64,000 nucleotides of DNA from Xiphophorus maculatus (Eukaryota; Chordata; Actinopteri; Cyprinodontiformes; Poeciliidae), in NCBI RefSeq assembly GCF_002775205.1, contig NC_036450.1:6306454-6370453 (forward strand), read 5' to 3'. The translations under genes and the position numbers were made by a program. The notes below the pieces were generated by a model, which searched no databases, was not told the origin of the DNA, and saw only the letters and a program-made list of their open reading frames with translations. Shown here one piece after another: positions 56,212 to 64,000 of the stretch. How positions within the stretch are numbered: the stretch's first letter is position 1; the number at the start of each line of letters is the position of its first letter.

Positions 56212-57008
56212 TTTTTAATTTTTTTATTGAATATACAAAAATAACAATAATCTCAAACGACACGTCAATAACAGACATTACAAAAAAACCTAATATCACA
56301 ACTCCTGCTGTTAACAAAACCAATTAGATGCAAGGCTAAAACAAAGTATTAAAATAATGAAAAAAAAGAAAAAGAAAATAAAATTAGATAAAATAATAAT
56401 AATAATAATAAAATAAAATAACTTAATCAGAGGGGACTCCTAACTGAAATTCTTCCATTAACTCAAACATTTTAATTGTGTTTAAATTCTGCATTTTTCT
56501 CAGAGATCTTTTAAAAAAGGAAAGATCATTTTTTACAGAGATTGAGAGGGAGCATTTTGCATAGCGACATTTATGGATATAATATTTGGTTATAATCATT
56601 AGAACATTTACTAAAAATTCCACATTTTTTTCTTTGATAGATAAACCGAATTTAATGTTTTGTAAGGAAATAAAATCCACATTTATTGTTTTAGAAGACA
56701 GAAAGTTTCGAAGTTGATCCCATAAGTTTAATACTTCTTTACATTCGTAAAACAAATGTTTAGTTGTTTCCAATTGAGTTTTACAAAAACCACAATTCTC
56801 AACATTAAACTTAAATCTCTCTCTTAAGAACTCATTTGAAGGAAATATGATATTTATTATTTTAAAATGTAATTCTTTATATTTAGGAGGAATTGGGAAT
56901 TTCAAATAATTTGTCCTAATTTTGACGATCATAGATTTCTTAAAATTTTGTAAGAGAACTGTGCTTTTTGTTCTTCCTGGGTACATAATATTTATAGAAT
57001 ACTGATTC
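56212..57008 (-). mobile_element. L1-type LINE, 3' end (continues at 60766 and 62813)
   Basis: The element lies on the minus strand with an A-rich tail at about 56212-56230 and a TAA-type repeat at 56394-56412. The ORF at 56423-57010 encodes the C-terminal domain with the Cys/His motif FCKTQLETTKHLFYECKEV. Further pieces are at 60766-61380 (IWSITHLLDGNGEILSLEEF, FEEGGIKAIDFE) and 62813-64000 (RT). Two other LINEs have inserted into it. Its 5' end is beyond the window. Confidence 0.88.
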
Positions 57009-57088
57009 AAAAACCTGTGACACCGCTTGGTTTTTCCTCTTCACCTGAACTGGAACCTGAGACTGGATACTGAACGGCTAAACCAGCA

Positions 57089-57249
57089 GCCGCCATCGGA
57101 TCTGCCTGCTAGCCGCCATCGGATCTGCCTGCTAGCCGCCATCGGATCTGCCTGCTAGCCGCCATCGGATCTGCCTGCTAGCCGCCATCGGATCTGCCTG
57201 CTAGCCGCCATCGGATCTGCCTGCTAGCCGCCATCGGATCTGCCTGCTA
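57089..57249. repeat. 23-bp tandem array, seven units, in the LINE 5' region
   Basis: Seven 23-bp units begin GCCGCCATCGGATCTG with almost no variation. They lie about 100 bp before the first ATG of the LINE. GCCGCCATC resembles the YY1 site in reverse. Confidence 0.95.
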
Positions 57250-57727
57250 GCCAGTGGCCCTACATGCTAGCTGTCATCTCCGCTTGGTAACACCATCTCA
57301 GTTTGTTACATTGTAAAATTTCCTGAACTCTAAGAAGAAGTGAAGGCAGGACATGACATTTGGTCAGATAAGTATAATAATGAGACTCTTTCTGATATTG
57401 TTCTCAGGTGTTTACACCTTTGAAAATGCGCCAAAGTCTTCTGTGGACTTGTATAACAACTCAGCCCACTCCTTCAAGAATTATTCCTGGTCCATGACCC
57501 TCGATCAGACAATTTGGACCCCTTCAGATTTTATTACTCACTGGTACTACTTTAATCAAATGCCAACAGATAACCTAGTTCATCTAATGTGCTTGTCTGT
57601 CTTAAGAAACTGTTTTATGTTAAATGAATCTTCTCTTATACATCTTGCTCAGAACAGGAGTAATGACTTGGTATCAAATGTAAATGGTCAATGGAAAAGA
57701 CTTATTCTACTTTTACTCTTACTATCG

Positions 57728-57754
57728 GGTAATGTGCAACCGAATCCAGGTCCA
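57728..57754 (+). other. 2A-like motif in the LINE ORF
   Basis: GNVQPNPGP follows a run of leucines. The 2A consensus is D(V/I)ExNPGP, so the NPGP end is perfect, while the usual Asp is Asn and the usual Glu is Gln. APE-type LINEs of several animals are known to carry such motifs near the N-terminus. Confidence 0.6.
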
Positions 57755-60700
57755 ATTTTCAATAATTTTGATACACCAGCAGAATTGAAAACCAGATCAG
57801 GGCTTGGTATATTACATATTAACTCTCGCAGTCTATTGCCTAAGATAGACCTGGTTAAAATCTGGATTGAAACAACCAATACGGATATTTTAGTTTTGAC
57901 GGAAACATGGTTAAATAAATCCATTACAAATAAAGATATTTCCTTAGAAGGTTACAATGTTTTTCGTTGTGATCGCCTCAAGAAAGGTGGCGGTGTTGCC
58001 ATCTATGTAAAAAACAATTTTCATGTCACACGGCTATCTTCTCTATCCTTTCCAAAACAATTTGAGATTCCAGCCTTGAAAATTGAATTCACTAAGGCTC
58101 AGAATATCACAGTTACAGGGTGTTATCGACCACCTTCTGCAGGCTGTGATGCACTTCCTGATTTGTACAAATATTTAGCTGACCTAAATAACAATGAATT
58201 TGTTTTATTAGATCTAAATCTAGATTGGTTGACAGCATCTTCAGATAGCTTAAAAACTATCTGTGATTCTTTAAATATCACCCAGTTAATTAACTACAAG
58301 ACCTAATAACAAATGTCCTCTAAAATCATCTCTCCTAGACTTAATTATGACAAACGCTCCGCATAAATATACAGGGATAGGAGTTTTTGCAAATGACCGT
58401 AGTGATCATTGTGCAGTAGGTGCAGTTAGAAATCTTAAGTTACTAAAACCCAAGCCACGTATCTTGTTCAAAAGAGATCTAAAACACTTAAATGAACAAG
58501 CTTTTGTTCATGATTTGCTACGTTTCAACTGGAATAGGGTTTCTCTTTTTGATAATGTAGGCCTTGCCTGGCAGTATTTTTATGAAGAGTTTTCAAGACT
58601 AATAAATAAACATAATCCTAAACGTAAAATTAGGGTGAAGGGGAGAAATAATCCTTGGTTTTCACCAGCTATTGGGACTCTGCTTAAACAAAGAGATGCA
58701 GCCTGGGCAAGAAAAAACCATGCTGAGGAGAGCTGGCTTTGGTTTAGGAAATTGAGGAATAAATGTACCTCATTAATCAGGAAAGCTAAGTCAGACTATT
58801 TCCTTGCCGAAATGACAAAAAATTTAAATGATCCAAAGAAATTTTGGAAATCAGTTAAACCAGCTACTGAGCCACTGAGTGACTTTCCAAATTTTGTCTG
58901 GAAAAAAAGTAAAATGGTGTCTGATAAATTAGAAATTTTAAATTATTTTAATGAGCATTTTATTTCTGTAGGATCTCTATTTGATGATTTAAATTCATTT
59001 AGCCAAAATGTAAATACTGATGAACTGTTTTTGAATAATGAGTGTAACTCCACCATTTTTAACTTTTCCCCTATTTGTACAGCTGAGGTTCTCAGAGAAC
59101 TGAAAAACATAGACACCAGAAAATCAGCGGCGCCAGATAATCTGGATCCTTTTTTTCTAAAGTTGGCTGCAGAGTTTATAGCAGAGCCATTATCTCATAT
59201 TTTTAATCTAAGTCTAATCTCTAATAAAATCCCTAGTGTATGGAAATCAGCATTTGTTTTGCCTCTATTCAAAGGTGGGGAATCATCACAGGTAAACAAT
59301 TACAGACCAATCTCTAAACTGTGTATCGTAGCAAAAAGTTTTGGAAAATTAGTTGCAAATCAATTGAAGAATTTTTTAGATTCTAATTGTGTTTTACAAA
59401 ATGTTCAGTCTGGTTTTAGAAAAAAACATAGCACTGTTACTGCCACGTTAAAGGTTTGTAATGATCTTATCCAGGCTCTTGATAACAAAAAACATTGTGT
59501 TGCTTTGTTTATTGATTTATCAAAGGCATTTGACACAGTAAATCACAAGCTTTTAATTGAAATTCTACACAGGATTGGGCTCTAGCATCAAGCTACCATG
59601 TGGGCAGCTGATTATTTGTCAAACAGAACCCAGAGAGTTCAATTCTCTGGTGTCACTTCTTCTACTCTCACTATTTTAAATGGCGTACCTCAAGGCTCAG
59701 TTCTGGGTCCGCTTTTATTCTCTATTTATATAAATAACTTGTGTGACAATCTGTCAAATGCTTTTTACCATCTTTATGCTGACGATTTAATAATATACTG
59801 CTATTCTGCATCACTATCGCAGGCAATACAGTATTTGCAGTCTGCTTTTAATGTAGTTCAAACACGTTTACAAACTCTGAAGTTGGTTTTGAATGTGGAC
59901 AAGACAAAAGCAATGGTTTTCTCACATGCTAGAAAAATACCAGAAACTTCCCTATTGCTGACCACTGCTGCAGGAGCACAAATTGAGTTTGTCAGTAATT
60001 ATAAATATCTTGGTTTTATTCTAGATAATGAACTCTCTTTTAAAAATCACATAGCAAATCTACTACGGACATTGAAAATGAAAATTGGGTTTTATTATCG
60101 AAATGGATCTTGTTTTACACTAGAAGAAACTTGGTAGCAGCGACATTCCTGCCACTTTTGGATTATGGAGATGTTTTATATATAAATGCTTCGACCAAAT
60201 GTCTTCAATCATTAAATACTGTGTATCATTGTGCTTTAAGGTTTATAACCGGTAGTCGACGTCTGACACATCATTGTGATTTGTACGCAAAAGCTGAATG
60301 GCTCCTTTAAGTGAACGGAGAAACAATCATTTAATGATCCTGATGTATAAATCTTTACTTGGTCTAACCCCAGCATATTTATCCACTCTCCTACATAGAA
60401 CTGTCAGTTTTCGTTCTCTTCGCTCCAATAACATTATTCTTCTGCATGTCCCACGCTTTGAACTGAAAAAGGGAAGCAGGCATTCAGTGTTTTGCCCCAC
60501 AGCGTGGAATCAGTTGCAGTCTGAACTTAAGATGTCGGAAATGATTCACTGGACTTATTTCGATCAGATCTTAAAGATAAACAACAAGATTCTATGAAAC
60601 AGTGTCATTGTTTTTAAATTGTTTTTATTGTTTTATACTTGTGCATATGTATTAATTGTTTTTATCTTGTAACCAGGTTGCTATGTATTGCAAATTTTTT

Positions 60701-60765
60701 GCTCAGGTCCCTCTTGAAAATGAGATCTAGATCTCAACGGGGTTTACCTGGTTAAATAAAGGAAT

Positions 60766-61380
60766 ATATAAATATTTATTATCTCTCATGTCCACATGCT
60801 CAATTTGAATCTTATGGAGACTTGGAATAAAGAAATTAGGTAAATTGTTTTTAACTGACTGAATGAGGACATCAGGGATACGACGTAAAACTTTCTTATA
60901 AATTGTTAGTGAACAATCAGCTCCATACTTCCTGTTAAATTCCTCCAAACTTAGAATTTCACCATTTCCATCCAGTAAATGAGTAATTGACCAGATTTGT
61001 TTATTCCACCAATCTTCTAGAAAAATAGATTTTCTACACATAGAATGGCTCTGTTGTTCCACAGTGGGACATTATGAGGCTGAAGTTATTTAAACATTAA
61101 CTTCCACTGTAACAAAACCTGCTGGTGGAAATTAGAGTGTTGTAGGGAGTTTTGATAATTCAAAATCACATTTCAATAACAGCTCAATACCTCCAACTTT
61201 TTGAAATATGAACGACGGTATAACAAACCAAATAAGATCACCGTTTTTTAAAAAGGACTGAAGCCATCTAATTTTTAAAGCACCATTCATAATTTCAAAA
61301 TCAATTGCCTTGATACCACCTTCCTCAAATTTTTTTAGCAAATCACTTTTTCTGATGTAACGGTGCTTGTTTTTCAAATA
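60766..61380 (-). mobile_element. L1-type LINE, middle C-terminal segment
   Basis: This is the continuation of the element at 56212-57008 on the far side of the CR1/L2 insertion. ORFs at 60727-61062 and 61132-61377 join the reading order KNKHRYIRKSDLL, FEEGGIKAIDFE, WSITHLLDG and VRRIP-type sequence. A frame break lies near 61070-61130. Confidence 0.85.
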
Positions 61381-62812
61381 AAGATAAGATAAGATTTATT
61401 TGTCATTGTCATCAACAGATTACAACGAGATTGAGATTTGCTCGACTCGAGTTAAGATGCAGGTTATGTGTATATACATAATATACAAAGATAAAGAAAT
61501 AAATGGTACAAAATGAGAAATAAATAGACATCAGAAGACGGTTGCAGCGCCTGGAGGTGTCGCAACAGAATTTACATTTTTAACAAAGTGGTGTCAAGAG
61601 CAGAAGTTCTTATGCCTTTGAATTTAGTGCCATGATTGCCATCGGGTAAAAACTGTTTTTTTAGGCGATTTGTCCTGGTTTTTATTGCTCTGTATCTCTT
61701 GCCTGATGGCAGCAGCTGGAAGAGACCATGGCCAGGGTGTGAAGAGTCATTTAAAATGTCCAAAACTTTCTAGTGGAGCCTGGAAGTGTAAATCTGTTCC
61801 ATAGTGGGGAGGGGGCAGCCTATGGTTCTCTCTGCTGCCCTAACAACCCTCTGGAGCGCCTTCTTGTCCACAGATGTGCTGCTGCCGTACCAGACACACA
61901 GACCGTACGTGAGCACACTCTCTATGGAGCAGTGATAGAAGGCCTGCAGCAGGTCTGAGGGGAGACGGTTCTTCTTGAGTATTCTCAGAAAGTACAGTCT
62001 CTGCTGTGCCTTCTTCAACAGCTCCTTGGCGTTGGTGCTCCAGGTTAGCTTGTCCTCCAACTCCATGCCCAGAAACCTGAACACTGGGACCCTCTCCACA
62101 CAGGTCCCACTGATGGTGAGAGGCTGGATGTCCGTTTTGTTCTTCCTGAAGTCGATCACCAGCTCCTTTGTTTTGGAGGTGTTGAGGAGCAGGTTATTGA
62201 CTTTGCACCACTCTGACAGCCGCTTCACCTCATCCCTGTCCTCCAGCTCCCCCTTCCCGCCTGAGATGAGACCAACAACAGTCGTGTCATCTGCAAACTT
62301 TATGATCTTGTTGCTGAGGTGGTTGGAGACACAGTCATGAGTGTAGAGGGTGTAGAGAAGTGGGCTGAGCTCGCAACCCTGTGGCGATCCGGTGTTCAGG
62401 CTCAGAGCAGTGGAGGTGTGGGGGCCCAGTCTGACCCTCTGGGAGCGACCTGTTAGGAAGTCCAGGATCCAACTGCAGGTGGCTGATGGGAGCCCAAGGT
62501 TTGCTAGCTTGGACACCAGACGTTGGGGAAGTATGGTATTAAATGCTGAGCTGAAGTCCACAAAGAGCATTCTGACGTAGCTCCCCTGCTTCTCTAAGTG
62601 GGTCAGGGCAGCATGAAGTGCAGTGGATACAGCATCCTCTGTGGACCTCTTTGCTTTGTAGGCAAATTGGAGAGGGTCCAGCTCAGCAGGCAGGCCAGCG
62701 AGGATGTGACTCCGCACCAGTCTCTCGAAGCACTTCATGATGATCGGTGTGAGTGCCACTGGACGGTAGTCGTTCAGGGTGTTGATGTTGGTTCTTTTCG
62801 GCAGGGGGAAAG
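61381..62812 (-). mobile_element. L2-like LINE inserted in the L1-type element, 5'-truncated
   Basis: The minus-strand ORF at 61770-62759 (329 codons) encodes [39 protein letters not shown], catalytic [24 protein letters not shown]-type sequence and [13 protein letters not shown]. The C-terminal LLPSGKRYRAIK lies in the next frame (61572-61763). The 3' tail is a short ATCTT-type repeat at 61381-61398. It is related to the LINE at 13625-14989 but is a separate subfamily. It splits the L1-type element between NRINFNF (62813 side) and KNKHRYIRK (61377 side). Confidence 0.9.
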
Positions 62813-64000
62813 TTAAAATTTATTCTGTTAATCTGTTTTATGATATTTGGAGGGACGGCTAAGGAATATGCAGGATACGTCAGCCTGGATAAGGATTCAG
62901 TTTTTGTTAATAAAGTTCTACCAAACAACGTCAAGTCTCTTTGAAGCCAAATATTTAAGGTTTTGTCACATTTATCAATGTTGTCTTGTAAATTTTTTCT
63001 AACACTGGTAGCCCTACACCTAGTAATCCACATGCCTAAGTATTTAACTTCATTTTTAACTGGAATATTGAAAATTAAAGAATCAGCACCATTATGGATA
63101 CTCATAATTTCACATTTATTTACATTTAGCTGCAGCCCTGAGGCTTGAGAGAACAACTTTATTTAGAGCTAAAGGAATTTGTTCTTTGTTTTTTAGGAAG
63201 AGGGTTGTATCTTATGCGAATTGGCTAATGATTATTTTCTGGTTATTTATTTCCAGACCTTCAATATTAGAGTTTTTAATTGTTATTGCAAGTAGTTCTG
63301 TGACTAAAATAAATAAGAGAGGCGAGATACTGCAACCTGGTCTGATTCCCCTTTCTACTGTGAATCTGGGGCATGTGCCCTGTGACAGAGACACACAGCT
63401 TAATATTAATATTAATATATAATAATATATAAAAGTGTTAATATTGGTGTTTAACATGGTAATCATATTAAGAAAACTATTTCCAAAACCAAAATGTCTC
63501 AACGTGTTAACAATAAATTGATGTTCCACAGAATCAAATGCTTTGTGGAAATCTAAAAACAACATAAAACCATCATCTTTTATTAATGACTATAATCAAT
63601 AAGGTCCAGAACCAGGCGGATGTTGTTATGGATGGATCTGCCTTTTAGAAAACCGGATTGGGTTTGACTAATTATTTTAGCAAAGCCAGTTTTTAACCTC
63701 ATTGCCAAAACTTTTGTTAAGATCTTGTAGTCAGTGTTCAAAAGTGTGATTTTTCTTATCTTTACCAGGTTTTGGGATTAGTTTAATTATGCCTTGTTTC
63801 ATAGTTTCCATGAGTTCTTTCCTACTAACACATTCTTCTACAGCCTGAAACAACAAAAGTTTTAAATCCTCCCAGAAATGTTTATAAAGATTAGCTGTGA
63901 GGCCGTCTGGCCCGTCTGGTCAGAAGCCATATTTCTTATAGCAATGTCAAATTCAGAGATTATTAGCTCTTCATCACAAATTTCTTTGAAGTTTTCATCA
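62813..64000 (-). mobile_element. L1-type LINE, RT segment running off the window
   Basis: Minus-strand pieces: finger region with KPGKDKKN-type sequence near 63740-63780, LFLDFHKAFDSVEHQF (63212-63565), RGIRPGCSISPLLFILV, then FSQASGLQLNVNKCE and NEVKYLGMWITR (62813-63156). The catalytic box reads FA followed by a stop and then DTTLF, so the first catalytic Asp codon is a stop. A TA-rich expansion at about 63400-63432 adds NTNINTFIYYY inside the RT. The 5' end is outside the window. Confidence 0.87.

Larger units (their letters stand above)
57009..60765 (+). mobile_element. Nearly complete CR1/L2-group LINE inserted in the L1-type element
   Basis: A 5' region with a 23-bp tandem array (57089-57249) precedes an ORF at 57353. 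That ORF starts with a hydrophobic leader (MRLFLILFSGVYTF), a 2A-like motif LLSGNVQPNPGP (to 57754) and the endonuclease (LGILHINSRSLLPKID, LVLTETWL, GGGVAIYVK, VTGCYRPPS). One frameshift near 58290 leads to the ORF at 58347-59585 (RSDHCAV, NNPWFSPAI, FKGGESSQVNNYRPIS, QSGFRKKHST, FIDLSKAFDTVNH). An in-frame TAG at 59583 follows, then the RT core ([20 protein letters not shown], catalytic LYADDLIIY) and two more frameshifts before the C-terminus at 60597. The 3' end has a palindrome GAGATCTAGATCTC (60722-60735) and AATAAAGG. About four lesions make it inactive but recent. Confidence 0.92.

Overview
This looks like nuclear DNA of a teleost fish, probably a percomorph. The signs are five intronless TRIM genes of the trim16-like/trim25-like RING-B-box-coiled-coil-PRY/SPRY type that is expanded in fish, Rex3 (RTE) LINEs, CR1/L2-type and L1/Tx1-type LINEs, Tc1 relics, hAT elements, and a tRNA-derived SINE of a type common in percomorphs. 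There are no bacterial or phage features and no CRISPR array.

The backbone is a tandem array of five complete TRIM genes, all on the plus strand: A 4862-6580, B 21724-23388, C 33478-35148, D 41605-43269 and E 53344-55008. A sixth is only a C-terminal fragment at 9474-9698. Each gene has a short promoter with an inverted CCAAT box (altered in D) and an IRF/ISRE-like element 30-45 bp before the ATG, one coding exon, a conserved 3' UTR ending in AATAAA, and a conserved block just downstream. B, C and E also share about 5 kb of 5' flank. That flank carries an antisense last exon of an unknown membrane protein (intact at 31293 and 50613), a Tc1 relic and a hAT-like MITE. The unit from about 26305 to 36413 was duplicated to about 46519 to 56211. 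A and D have different 5' flanks, and D looks like a chimera made by gene conversion.

Between the TRIM genes: 1-4450 holds old Rex3, Tc1, MITE and CR1/L2 relics. 7004-8482 is a Rex3 inserted in the 3' flank of TRIM A. 10053-11569 holds three phase-matched exons of an unidentified host gene on the minus strand with an ETS-type promoter. 12285-12755 may hold another minus-strand first exon under X-box-like motifs. 13625-14990 is an L2-like LINE. 18252-21003 is a 5'-truncated L1-type LINE with a 16-bp target duplication. 24220-30724 and 46519-50040 are two copies of one L1/Tx1-type LINE, each broken by a different hAT element. 36414-41000 is a decayed L1-type LINE. 44164-46512 holds Tc1, hAT and L2-type fragments. 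56212-64000 is a minus-strand L1-type LINE containing two further LINEs. One of these (57009-60765) is nearly complete, with a 5' tandem array, a 2A-like motif, an endonuclease and a reverse transcriptase.

In function the window is a fast-changing innate-immunity locus. The TRIM proteins are probably interferon-responsive ubiquitin ligases whose SPRY loops differ between copies while the rest stays nearly identical. The dense transposon load probably supplied the homology for unequal exchange and also supplies datable insertions for ordering the duplications.
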